From Bugulina stolonifera (lineage: Eukaryota > Bryozoa > Gymnolaemata > Cheilostomatida > Bugulidae), in assembly GCA_935421135.1 (NCBI GenBank), contig OW285196.1:7513501-7577500 (forward strand): a stretch of 64,000 nucleotides of DNA, written 5' to 3'. The notes beneath the pieces were generated by a model that saw only the letters and a list, made by a program, of their open reading frames with translations, did not search any database and had not been told where the DNA came from. Position 1 is the first letter of the stretch. Every line of letters begins with the position of its first letter. The translations under genes were made by a program, and so were the position numbers. Positions 49,201-54,097 of this stretch are shown one piece after another.

Positions 49201-51345
49201 TATGACCTCTTCAGCCAGTTGACAATAATCAATGACTTCTTCTCTATACTCCTAGTTGGCCAGCTGCCCAGAGGTGAAAACCAACAAATAATATAAATAT
49301 AAACACTGAACGTAGCAGCAAAGTACACATAACATAGCAGCGTAATGAATTTATTGCATTATATGATATGCCTGCAGTTGTAGTACCTCCTAGTCCTACA
49401 GTTACGGTACAAGCATCGACAGTGTTGGAATTCCCTCCAACATCGAAAGAAAATGTTTAGTACAGAGTGTTATGGGGTTTGACAATCTTTTCATATATTA
49501 TACATGTATGGTGGTTTTTATGCAAGGAATTCATCTTTTGAGCACAGTCAGAGACTTGTTTTACATTCATGGTATTTTGATGGATGTGAAATAAGTCTCC
49601 CACTGCTCAATAGACAAATTCCTTGCATAAAAACATCCTATATATTTGATACAATGCATCATTTGAAAGGTCCTTTATCAAATTTAGCGCTTGCAAATAT
49701 ACATAATCGTGCAATGTATATTCAATCTTTCCACAAATCTTTTCATAGCTTGTGAAATAAACTCTGTAAAAGTGACTGTACAATGTTATTCTACATAAAT
49801 ACGAAGCCCCCTTTAATAATACATGCTTGCCAATCACCCACAAGTTTTGTCATGAAGCTAAGGCTATGCACTTCATATTTTAGTAAAATGGCATGTGACT
49901 TTGATACTGTATACTAAATATGGAGTACTAATGTAACATACTTGTACTAGAGCAATTAAACTCTCTCTGATAAGGTTATTTGTTTAGTTCAGGAAATGTG
50001 TTGACATAAATGTTGTAATGGCATTATTAACTAATTGCAACAATTAAAGAAATGAATCTGAATGAACACTGATAGATTGTGAGATATGGTCATGAATAAT
50101 TTATCGGTGCACTTTGTAAAGAAGAATTAGCACACAACATCCGTTCTTTTAGCATGAAATTGGAAAAAATGCTAGCCTTAGCATCAATAAAATTGAAGTG
50201 CTTGTTGAGGGTGATACAATACCTGTGCCATCGTACATGTAGCCTACACTCAGGATACAACCTAAGCAGTTACTTGTCGAAGTTGCTTAGACTAAAATTC
50301 GTTCCCCCTTTTTTCAATGAAAACTAAGGGAAACATCTCCTATTCTGTACCAACGATAGAACCAAAGGCTATTTCAACTAATTCATAGATTAATTAATAG
50401 ATTATAAATTCTAGAAATCTGATATTATGTCGTCGAGAGACTAAGTCTAGAAGTTAGTGAGAGTTGCTATGCACATGTAGGATATAAATCAGAAAGACTA
50501 TTTACAGTATTTTAACATAGACTACAGTAGCGCTGGCAAGGGAAAAATAATTACATATCTATGTATTATTTATGCTGTGAATCTAGTCTATACTCTTGGA
50601 CACACTGTAAATCCTATGTCTATGAGTCTATGCCTTGAATCATCTAACTAGAGTCATGGGTTGATAATCGCAAACACGAATGAGTCATTAGTGATTTACA
50701 CACTGTGCTTTATAACATTGCCTATGACCCCCTCTCCTTCTTTCCCTTTCCCCTTGGGAAAGGAACTGTTCTGAATCACACAGTTGCTCATCGGGTAGTA
50801 TGCACATTTTTTGGGTTGGTAAATGAGGTATTAAAATCTCTAGAATTATTTTTAATGCATTAGTGTTAACACATTTTATGATTACAATGGTTTAAACAGC
50901 ACATATACCAATGTGAAGTAAGGAAGTTAAACTTTGTGATGGAGGCAGGAAACGAAATACGATGTCAACAAAATACGATGAAATATCTAGATGAATGCAT
51001 ACAACTCTCCTCTACTCTACGTTGTACACGGTATTACGTTGTACACGGTATTACATTGTACTACATTGCATGTAAACATGTGCATCTACACTAACCTTGT
51101 TTAAAAGGTTCTTGTACGAATGGCATCATCTCCGATGACTCATCATCATCACTTCCTGTAGATATACTTTCCATGTCAGCTTCGTCACCGGCCGAGTTCG
51201 TCACCTTGTCAGGGTAGTTATTCTCTCTATTGTAATCCAAATCGTTTGAGAGTAAAGATTCACTTTCGTTGTTAAATAATAAACAATCCTCTTTCTTTAA
51301 TGGTTCAGCTATCAGCTCTATTTGCTCGTCATTGTCATCCGCCAT
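1..51345 (-). CDS. TENM: Teneurin, type II transmembrane adhesion protein (48-exon model; 3' end outside window)
   Basis: Teneurins are large type II membrane proteins that act as cell-surface adhesion receptors (partners in vertebrates include latrophilins). The exons here join in phase into about 2,700 residues with the full family order: cytoplasmic domain, one membrane helix, eight EGF repeats, Cys-rich and TTR-like region, plug, NHL propeller, YD barrel and Rhs-type end. Diagnostic matches to remembered vertebrate teneurins include [14 protein letters not shown] after the membrane helix, CPVLCSGNG in EGF2, GILHKGDG before the NHL domain, [13 protein letters not shown] across an exon junction, and GTPFAVY...YTVFGEV...GYQGGYYD at the barrel end. 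Exons are listed in the block entries. The start ATG at 51345 has an in-frame TAG 24 nt upstream. The C-terminal (Tox-GHH/TCAP-like) part would lie left of base 1. Exon junctions are read by eye; the 6919 donor and the two alternative first exons are the least certain. Confidence 0.95.
1664..8892 (-). CDS. TENM: Teneurin exons 33-44: YD-repeat barrel
   Basis: Exons are 8723-8892, 8369-8548, 6919-7149 (left border uncertain by 3 nt), 6407-6636, 5554-5690, 4800-4977, 4463-4686, 3816-4064, 3204-3393, 2815-2991, 2340-2547 and 1664-1888. The product is a series of Rhs/YD motifs: [145 protein letters not shown]. The order matches vertebrate teneurins, for example [18 protein letters not shown] and [17 protein letters not shown]. 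All joins keep phase. Intron 1889-2339 hosts a tRNA-Ala gene. Confidence 0.94.
1924..1928 (-). terminator. Pol III T-run after tRNA-Ala(UGC)
   Basis: Five consecutive T on the minus strand start three bases after the tRNA 3' end, the standard position and form of a Pol III terminator. Confidence 0.7.
1931..2002 (-). tRNA. tRNA-Ala (anticodon UGC), inside a teneurin intron
   Basis: A 72-nt minus-strand sequence folds as a standard tRNA: 7-bp acceptor stem (GGGGATG/CATCTCC), D-arm GCTCAGTGGTAGAGC, anticodon stem CACGC/GTGTG with loop TTTGCAT, and T-arm CCGGGTTCAATCCCCGG, with discriminator A. The anticodon is TGC (Ala). A run of five T on the minus strand (plus 1924-1928) follows the 3' end, as for Pol III termination. 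It lies in the intron between teneurin exons 43 and 44, same strand as the host gene. Confidence 0.97.
3721..3849 (-). repeat. TENM: 43-bp x3 tandem repeat carrying the exon 40 5' splice site
   Basis: Three near-identical 43-bp units start at 3721, 3764 and 3807. On the coding strand each contains the last 30 or so bases of the exon (TTTGCAGACGTACAGCTCTC...) and the donor ACAACAG|GTAGGCAG. The model uses the first donor (exon left edge 3816), which joins the next exon in phase. Reading past it gives AGG then TAG, so either downstream donor would include a stop. Confidence 0.93.
5061..5082. repeat. (TTTTTG)n microsatellite
   Basis: Short TTTTTG repeat in intron 4978-5553. Just to its right, about 5105-5315 is a GC-richer block that breaks the local AT-rich pattern and could be an old SINE or other dispersed repeat; I could not assign it. 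Confidence 0.8.
5105..5315. other. GC-richer intronic block, possible dispersed repeat
   Basis: This part of intron 4978-5553 is visibly richer in G and C than its surroundings and includes CACGTTAAAGATCCACCTC on the minus strand. It has one plus-strand open frame with no family resemblance. Composition suggests a transposed sequence, but no terminal repeats or duplications were found. Confidence 0.3.
5942..5961. repeat. Poly(G) tract of 20
   Basis: Twenty consecutive G on the plus strand (C on the coding strand) in the teneurin intron 5691-6406. Length may be affected by sequencing slippage. Confidence 0.9.
7150..8368. other. TENM: Teneurin intron without recognised content
   Basis: This 1.2 kb intron between exons 34 and 35 has no credible exon: the protein reads straight across ([20 protein letters not shown]) as in other teneurins. 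I see nothing else in it. Other introns over 300 bp with nothing notable are 355-707, 1279-1663, 4065-4462, 14403-14977, 15474-15786, 16007-16361, 20273-20773, 21513-21969, 22073-22966, 26749-27335 and 28599-29223. Confidence 0.5.
9072..12068 (-). CDS. TENM: Teneurin exons 26-32: NHL beta-propeller
   Basis: Exons are 11911-12068, 10863-11020, 10559-10645, 10285-10442, 9755-9935, 9340-9578 and 9072-9199. Repeated NHL-type blades are visible: [60 protein letters not shown] with [61 protein letters not shown] and [20 protein letters not shown] with MGNLRV. In teneurins this propeller mediates homophilic contacts. The acceptor of exon 27 lies in a two-copy tandem duplication (11022-11105). Confidence 0.95.
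11022..11105 (-). repeat. TENM: 42-bp x2 repeat carrying the exon 27 acceptor
   Basis: Two diverged 42-bp copies (starting 11022 and 11064) each hold a coding-strand TTTCCTCCTT(G/A)CAG. The true acceptor is the one next to exon 27 (11020). Using the upstream copy would add 42 nt, which in the entering phase reads into TAA. Confidence 0.8.
12307..12323 (-). repeat. TENM: C9-A-C7 run just below exon 25 donor
   Basis: On the coding strand the intron begins GTGAGTAGGGGGGGTGGGGG, so G-runs of 7 and 9 start within 8 nt of the 5' splice site. Intronic G-runs often act as splicing enhancers; whether this one does is inference. Confidence 0.85.
12331..14402 (-). CDS. TENM: Teneurin exons 21-25: FN-plug/barrel-entry region
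   Basis: Exons are 14262-14402, 13546-13678, 13129-13263, 12806-12964 and 12331-12428. Motifs in order: [89 protein letters not shown] and [12 protein letters not shown]. Each has a close vertebrate teneurin counterpart (IIPE.QV, I.IPG..L.L.Y.SSR..GY, VEG...F.A.PNL.Y, VGYEYE.C...LWEK, GGW.LDKHH, GILHKG.GEN). Exon 21 ends at CAG|GCAAGT, a GC-AG intron. A C-rich run lies just 7 nt below the exon 25 donor. Confidence 0.94.
13944..14199. repeat. 23-bp x11 minisatellite with internal palindrome
   Basis: Eleven copies of ACACATTACCACAGTGTACT plus AGT; the first has a 3-bp insertion. Across unit borders GTGTACTAGTACAC is a perfect 14-bp palindrome. Copies 2-6 alternate TATTAG/TACTAG, a higher-order 46-bp period, then become uniform. 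The array is in the teneurin intron 13679-14261. There are no unique spacers, so it is not a CRISPR array. Confidence 0.93.
14978..16006 (-). CDS. TENM: Teneurin exons 18-20: Cys-rich linker and TTR-like domain
   Basis: Exons are 15787-16006, 15354-15473 and 14978-15110. Exon 18 gives [15 protein letters not shown], matching the family's ...IDC.DPDCC... motif after EGF8. Exons 19-20 give [28 protein letters not shown] and [18 protein letters not shown], then [11 protein letters not shown]; vertebrate teneurins have VIRGQV...G.RV...GYT.TR.DG.FDL.ANGG..LTL.F.R and IPWN. This corresponds to the transthyretin-related (carboxypeptidase-regulatory-like) domain of the teneurin ectodomain. Confidence 0.93.
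16362..21007 (-). CDS. TENM: Teneurin exons 14-17: EGF repeats 2-8
   Basis: Exons are 20774-21007, 20105-20272, 17085-17267 and 16362-16508; all are phase 1 at both ends, typical of shuffled EGF modules. With EGF1 in exon 13 there are eight repeats, the family number. EGF2 ([16 protein letters not shown]) and EGF5 ([18 protein letters not shown]) each have an aromatic residue where the third cysteine belongs, leaving an unpaired cysteine; in vertebrate teneurins the same two repeats do this to form disulfide-linked dimers. The last exon runs into [10 protein letters not shown], the acidic Cys-rich linker. The 2.8 kb intron 17268-20104 hosts a probable plus-strand gene. Confidence 0.95.
16609..16612 (-). 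terminator. Pol III T-run after tRNA-Ala(CGC)
   Basis: Four T on the minus strand begin six bases after the tRNA 3' end. Four T is the minimum usual length, so termination may be leaky into the rest of the intron. Confidence 0.6.
16618..16689 (-). tRNA. tRNA-Ala (anticodon CGC), inside a teneurin intron
   Basis: This 72-nt copy is identical to the tRNA-Ala at 1931-2002 except at one base, the first anticodon position, so the loop reads TTCGCAT and the anticodon CGC. All stems are intact. A TTTT on the minus strand (plus 16609-16612) lies 5 nt past the 3' end and could terminate Pol III. It sits in the intron between teneurin exons 16 and 17, on the host strand. Flanking sequence is not shared with the other copy, as far as I can see. 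Confidence 0.97.
18247..19829 (+). CDS. Probable nested plus-strand gene, acidic Gly-rich protein, 3 exons
   Basis: Three exons are open in one frame with clean borders: 18247-18347 (ATG at 18249, [15 protein letters not shown]...), 19031-19156 ([20 protein letters not shown]...) and 19482-19829 ([12 protein letters not shown]..., then five 7-residue Gly-rich repeats, [18 protein letters not shown], stop TAA). Acceptors TTGCAG, TATAG and CTACAG and donors CAG|GTGTG and CAT|GTGAG are all phase 0. The product would be 190 residues. The last 25 residues are hydrophobic ([13 protein letters not shown]...) but coded by an AT repeat, so the true end may be elsewhere. I do not recognise the family. 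An upstream exon is possible. It lies antisense inside the teneurin intron 17268-20104. Confidence 0.5.
18797..18823. repeat. Inverted repeat, 9-bp perfect arms
   Basis: GGGTACACG and CGTGTACCC flank a 9-nt spacer; two more pairs could form with one bulge. A third copy of the arm (GGGTACACGCC) follows at 18839. It lies in the first intron of the nested gene model, within the large teneurin intron. Confidence 0.75.
19533..19637 (+). repeat. 21-bp x5 coding tandem repeat in nested gene
   Basis: Five tandem copies of a 21-nt unit (GGCAACGGTGGGGCAGGAGG plus T) encode [14 protein letters not shown]. The unit length is a multiple of three, so copy-number change would keep the frame. This is one reason to think the plus-strand frame is coding, though low-complexity repeats alone do not prove it. 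Confidence 0.85.
21259..23131 (-). CDS. TENM: Teneurin exons 11-13: membrane-proximal extracellular region and EGF1
   Basis: Exons are 22967-23131, 21970-22072 and 21259-21512. The product reads ...[12 protein letters not shown]..., [34 protein letters not shown], then [18 protein letters not shown] and the first EGF repeat ([11 protein letters not shown]...[12 protein letters not shown]). Vertebrate teneurins have the same sequence of motifs ([34 protein letters not shown]) before EGF1. This is among the best-conserved parts of the gene and anchors the family call. Confidence 0.95.
23381..23490 (-). CDS. TENM: Teneurin exon 10: transmembrane helix
   Basis: This 110-nt exon codes a hydrophobic stretch of about 22 residues ([20 protein letters not shown] and following) then the hydrophilic [12 protein letters not shown]. 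It directly follows RRRYCNWR, so positive residues precede the helix, as in a type II protein with a cytoplasmic N-terminus. It is the only strong membrane segment in the gene model. Donor K|GTAGGT and acceptor TTGTAG are clean. Confidence 0.92.
23921..23954. repeat. 34-bp perfect palindrome
   Basis: The sequence ATTCAATACTTACATGT and its exact reverse complement meet with no spacer. Immediately left is a second small inverted repeat (ATTGAG...CTCAAT, about 23898-23916). It lies in the intron just upstream of the transmembrane exon. Confidence 0.95.
24081..26210 (-). CDS. TENM: Teneurin exons 8-9: Gly-rich then proline-rich juxtamembrane domain
   Basis: Exons are 26025-26210 and 24081-24233, both phase 2 at each end. 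Exon 8 codes a Gly/Asn/Thr-rich stretch ending [10 protein letters not shown]. Exon 9 codes [15 protein letters not shown], a polyproline run suited to SH3 or WW binding, and ends in the basic [11 protein letters not shown] just before the membrane helix. Vertebrate teneurins also carry polyproline sites in the cytoplasmic domain and a similar KYCSWKC juxtamembrane motif. The positive cluster on the cytoplasmic side fits type II (N-in) topology. Confidence 0.85.
24234..26024. other. TENM: Teneurin intron 8/9, no recognised genes
   Basis: About 1.8 kb between exons 8 and 9. Several open frames on both strands are short and AT-driven; none joins the neighbouring exons in phase or resembles a known family. 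Confidence 0.5.
26450..26748 (-). CDS. TENM: Possible second alternative first exon of teneurin (isoform C)
   Basis: An open frame of about 100 residues starting [15 protein letters not shown] ends at donor GG|GTGAGT in phase 2, compatible with exon 8 (gives RAG/TGNSLA). It is acidic and Ser-rich (VDSESES), like the other cytoplasmic exons. A weak internal acceptor (CTATGAG|C at about 26746) would also allow use as an internal exon in phase 2, but its pyrimidine tract is poor. Transcript data are needed to choose; the donor and open frame are the firm evidence. Confidence 0.45.
27350..27520. repeat. CTGA/CAGA-rich simple repeat
   Basis: A degenerate tetranucleotide-type tract (repeated GACTGACACA, CAGACAGACTG) lies directly left of the alternative exon at 27528. 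The Ser/Val/Cys-rich open frame on the minus strand here is a product of the repeat. Confidence 0.8.
27528..27754 (-). CDS. TENM: Possible alternative first coding exon of teneurin (isoform B)
   Basis: An open frame starts with [15 protein letters not shown] (in-frame Met also at 27769) and ends in a good donor (ATG|GTAAGTC) in phase 2. That phase fits exon 8 at 26210 directly. I could not find an upstream acceptor giving the phase needed to place it as an internal exon after exon 7, so an alternative promoter is the simplest reading. Teneurins in other animals use alternative promoters, but no promoter element was identified here. It remains possible that this is an unannotated internal cassette or a chance open frame. 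Confidence 0.45.
28389..30814 (-). CDS. TENM: Teneurin exons 4-7: His/Ser/Pro-rich cytoplasmic domain
   Basis: Exons are 30620-30814, 29672-29794, 29224-29317 and 28389-28598, with junction phases 1,1,1,2,2. They join in one frame: ...[19 protein letters not shown]..., ...[17 protein letters not shown]..., ...[20 protein letters not shown]. The product is rich in His, Gln, Ser and Pro with no globular domain. The donor of exon 5 sits in a duplicated segment (see repeat at 29628-29678). Exon 7 contains SYEPPWDL, which recurs as SYETPWDL in exon 8. Exon 6 is open in two frames; only the frame used here joins both neighbours in phase. Confidence 0.75.
29628..29678 (-). repeat. TENM: 18-bp duplicated segment with exon 5 donor, 33 bp apart
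   Basis: AGTTACCCTACCTTGATG occurs at 29628-29645 and 29661-29678. On the minus strand both are CATCAAG|GTAGGGTAACT, that is, two identical 5' splice sites 33 nt apart. The proximal one (exon edge 29672) fits the model. Using the distal one adds 33 nt and runs into TGA. Confidence 0.88.
30406..30528. repeat. Inverted repeat, 18-19 bp arms
   Basis: GTGGAGAAATTTGAGATAG at 30406-30424 is matched by CTATCCAAATTTCTCCAC at 30511-30528 with a single-base indel, spacer about 86 bp. Could be a short fold-back element in the intron before exon 5. Confidence 0.75.
30815..34887. other. TENM: Teneurin intron 3 (4.1 kb), no recognised genes
   Basis: AT-rich. The only local structure noticed is around 33053-33128, where CACCTTGCAGTGTGT...ACAAGGTG occurs twice in tandem and can form small hairpins. 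The plus-strand open frame 32797-33186 covering it has no splice or family support. Confidence 0.5.
34761..34785. repeat. (CTGA)n microsatellite
   Basis: Six tandem CTGA units within a longer degenerate GACTGA-rich tract (about 34735-34870) just left of teneurin exon 3. Confidence 0.9.
34888..35506 (-). CDS. TENM: Teneurin exons 2-3: acidic/Ser-rich cytoplasmic domain
   Basis: Exons are 35417-35506 (90 nt) and 34888-35064 (177 nt). Both start and end in phase 1 and have lengths divisible by three, so either could be skipped without a frameshift. The encoded stretch is low-complexity, rich in Asp, Asn, Ser and Gly (for example [15 protein letters not shown]), and has no recognised domain. Exons 2, 3 and 4 each open with a similar Asp-Val/Ile-acidic motif (DVDN, DVETDNN, DIEN), which hints at old exon duplication. 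Cytoplasmic domains of teneurins are poorly conserved, so identity here rests on splice phase and position. Confidence 0.75.
45510..45544. repeat. Short hairpin, GGAGTTGT family
   Basis: GGAGTTGTCTCCT pairs with AGGAGATAATAACTC across a short loop. Related hairpins are at 46784-46821 and 54054-54097. Confidence 0.7.
46784..46821. repeat. Short hairpin, GGAGTTGT family
   Basis: GGAGTTGTCCTCTCT, six-base loop, AGAGAGAGAATAACTCC. This is the clearest of the three related hairpins. Confidence 0.75.
48125..48132. repeat. hAT target-site duplication, left copy (right copy 48777-48784)
   Basis: CTATAGCC is present unchanged on both sides of the element, which suggests a fairly recent insertion. 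Confidence 0.9.
48133..48776. mobile_element. Non-autonomous hAT-type MITE, 644 bp, with 8-bp TSD
   Basis: The ends are CAGACATGGGCA and, inverted, CAGACATGTGCA (11 of 12 bases match). They are flanked by a perfect 8-bp direct repeat CTATAGCC at 48125-48132 and 48777-48784. CAG-starting termini plus 8-bp target duplications are the marks of hAT transposons. The interior is made of repeated TTGACTCTTACTTTAC-like segments and the subterminal ACTCAAGTC occurs near both ends. No transposase is coded, so it would depend on an autonomous hAT element elsewhere. Confidence 0.9.
49505..49645. repeat. Fold-back sequence with about 30-bp arms
   Basis: TTTTTATGCAAGGAATT...TTGAGCA (about 49515-49543) is matched in inverted orientation at 49604-49633 with a few mismatches, around a 60-bp centre; weaker similarity continues outward. 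A short fold-back or MITE-like element is plausible; no target duplication was found. Confidence 0.65.
51096..51345 (-). CDS. TENM: Teneurin exon 1: start codon and acidic N-terminus
   Basis: This exon codes 83 residues beginning [15 protein letters not shown] and ends in donor G|GTTAGT (phase 1). It is rich in Asp, Glu and Ser, with no membrane segment, as expected for the start of a cytoplasmic domain. Joining it to the exon at 35417-35506 gives FKQ/DVDNKGR in frame. The ATG is supported by an upstream in-frame TAG. The following intron is about 15.6 kb, far longer than any other in the gene. The link to the next exon rests only on phase and on the similar acidic composition of both sides, so it is less certain than the junctions farther downstream. 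Confidence 0.75.
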
Positions 51346-51363
51346 AATACTTCCTAGTTGTGT

Positions 51364-51369
51364 CTACAT
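51364..51369 (-). promoter_or_regulatory. TENM: Possible start-stop upstream ORF (ATGTAG)
   Basis: Nineteen bases before the teneurin start codon the minus strand reads ATG TAG, a minimal upstream ORF in the same frame. Start-stop elements can stall ribosomes and lower translation. It matters only if the transcript includes it; the start site is unknown. Confidence 0.4.
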
Positions 51370-52456
51370 TTGAGCTCACCAGAAATGGTGTCAAAATTTT
51401 CTTGAAATTCTAAGATTTTTCCACTTGGTTTATTTCTGAGGTTACTCAGGCAACCGTTGCTTCTTTGCCATGGGAGCACAGAATCTCAGGCCGGGTGTAG
51501 ACTGAGTGCATTACTCTGGTTAGCCGATACTTGAGACTATGTAATCAGATCACATTCTTATTGGCTAATTAAGTCGAATTGTAACAATCTCCACTTATCA
51601 CCGGATTAGTGACTCTAAGTGTGGATAATCCTCGTGCTTGAATGATGTAATAGGATTAGAAGGCACATGAGCTGGGAAAAGAATAAACCTGGTTTCCTGT
51701 GTCAATATATTCCCATCTAGTCATTTCTGCTGACATTTCCACTTGAGAATTTGCTGCTGCCAAATCATTATATAATAATTATAATAATACACCATGTACA
51801 TGTATCTATAACGTATAATGCATCTATGATAACACAATAGAGCATAGAGCAGTGAGGGCGCTTTTGGATACCCAGATATAGTTTTAGTCCTAGTTAGGTA
51901 ATGATAATAAATATATTGAATATAATCCAGTAGAATCTAAATTAATTTCTCTGTTAAATAGTTCGAACGTGTAGTAAAAATAATTATAGTCATAGTTATC
52001 AATATAATAATGATAAAGTTGTACTTTAATAATATTAGTTTAAGTTATATAATAACTCTGTCATATACAGATAGATACAGATATGAGAATATATAGTTTC
52101 ATATAGGCCTTCCATTTTATGGTTAGACAGTATACATTTACATGTAAGCTACACACAGTACTATGAATAAGTGTAGTATTTCAGTATTTGATACTACACA
52201 TTCATCTACAGTATACCTAGTTACTAAAGTGAGCTTACAGGGATGATTTGATATCTTCCATGGCGTAGGAAACTACATGACTTGTATCTAGTCACCTCTA
52301 GAGGGTAGTAGAGTATTAAGTAAATCTGTTACATGAGTTTGCTGTAAGTACATCGGACTACATGTATATTAGTTACGTTGACTAGTGGATATAATATCTG
52401 GCACTCTTCTGCCTGTTTGCTATGATTGTTAGGATGTATTGACCCAGTTTAAAACT

Positions 52457-52470
52457 GAGCGAAAGCGCTC
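52457..52470. repeat. GC hairpin GAGCG-AAAG-CGCTC
   Basis: A perfect 5-bp stem with a 4-base loop in a locally GC-rich patch. Confidence 0.75.
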
Positions 52471-52585
52471 CAAATGATATAGATGAATTTAATTTGTGGA
52501 GCGATGTTGTCTTGCAACGTCCTCAGTGGTCTAAGTCTAAAAAAAGAGGGAGGGGGTCTCTAGAGTAGCAAATATAATCACTTAA

Positions 52586-52600
52586 GGGCGCAAAGCGCCC
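52586..52600. repeat. GC hairpin GGGCGC-AAA-GCGCCC
   Basis: A perfect 6-bp stem with an AAA loop, 115 bp from the similar hairpin at 52457. It is followed by GCACTGCGCGCCGG, unusual for this AT-rich sequence. The pair may be part of one dispersed repeat. Confidence 0.75.
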
Positions 52601-54053
52601 AAACGGTGCACTGCGCGCCGGCAGTGAGTGTTTGAGAAGGATAAAATATGGTCCAACATCTTAAGATTTTAAGAAAAAACTCCGCTGCTATGAAACAAGG
52701 AAAATAAATGGCACTGCAATTGATTTATTATAATAGTAGTCTTTAGGGAGTCTATCAATCTAAGCGACCCCTTGAAATTGATGATGGGGCACTGCGTCTC
52801 CTCACGACCCCCCAATACCCCTCTAACTTTGACCACGGAACGTCTTATGCACCGAACATGTCATACTTACTGAACAAGCTATTTTTTGAACACGAAGGTT
52901 CATCTAGTTCAACATTGGCGATTTGTGTATAATATTATACCATTGCCACAGAATTTACTTTGGCTGGTGCTTTTACATGAACACCTGCCAACTAATTTAC
53001 TACAGAAGAGTTCTAAGGCTCATCTAGTTGGGTGTCTAGGGCTATAGCAAACAGTAACAGGGCGAGAGGCAATGAGGAGAAACTGTATTGTATGTAGACA
53101 GATGCTTTGAAAACACTATTCTAGAATGTATGGCAAACTTGTCCACAGCGGCTATGATTTTTCAACACACCTTCAACAAGCTTCAAGTGATGAACTGAGA
53201 GTTTCCAAACAAGTAGCAGTAAGGTCTCACTCGATACTGATAGATGTACATGTAGGAGATTTATATTTTGGCAATAAACCTCAAAACTGTTATATTTACA
53301 TGCATTGCACTAGAAGTTTTACAGTTTCGTGATATTTTAATGCCAGAGTAAAGAATTCAAGTCTAGGCATACTCACAATGTCTGTTTGGTGATATACTAC
53401 GGCTCCAGCGAATAGTACTAGTCTGTTTGACAATCTCTAAAACAGTCCGTATCAACTCTCAGCTGAGTGTAGACATAAATCCTATCTAACTTCCTTGGAC
53501 GCCTGTTTACATATATTCAGTCAACTAGCTACATGTATACTTGAAGTTAGCCCAAGAGCAGGCTCATGTTACTTTTAATAACTTGGGGGCGCTATTGATT
53601 ATCGTATTGATAAGGGAAAATGATATTTATACACTTCAAATTATCAATAACACTGGTGAATGTAGCTTGTTTCATTAGACATTATTTAAAGTGTTGATGT
53701 GTGTTAAAGTAACATGGGCTATTTAATCTTCAACAAATACAAGTGGCTGGCTCATTCAATTCCAAACAACTTCAGGCTGTTGGCTTGTTTGGTTTATCAA
53801 CAATTTGAACAATTGTTATTTATTTAGCGTCATGTTTTAAACAAGGGGGTATCTGTAACCTTTCTGGTCAAAGTTTTCTACACAGGGTGTAAAGAGAAAT
53901 AGTGGGACCACTGTTACAAGAGCACATTATTTTCATGGTGCAAAAGGGAACCAGGGAATGTACACATATATTATGGAGATATAAATTTGAATGAAAGTTG
54001 TCTTTATTACATGTGCCAAGCTTATAAGCCCTGATTATTTGCTGAGCACTTAA

Positions 54054-54097
54054 GGAGTTATCCTCTCACTTTAGAGCAAAAGAGAGAGCACAACTTC
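54054..54097. repeat. Short hairpin, GGAGTTAT family
   Basis: GGAGTTATCCTCTC pairs imperfectly with GAGAGAGCACAACTTC. It is the most degenerate of the three. Confidence 0.6.

Larger units (their letters stand above)
35507..51095. other. TENM: Teneurin intron 1 (15.6 kb)
   Basis: No exon or gene could be supported. The longest frame (plus 41994-42449) ends in a repeat-coded [10 protein letters not shown] tract and looks non-coding. Recognisable content: a hAT-type MITE (48133-48776), a fold-back sequence (49505-49645), and short hairpins of the GGAGTTGT family (45510-45544, 46784-46821). The rest is AT-rich sequence with scattered ATGTACAT palindromes. An intron this long next to a first coding exon is a common site for enhancers, but none can be named from sequence. 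Confidence 0.6.
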
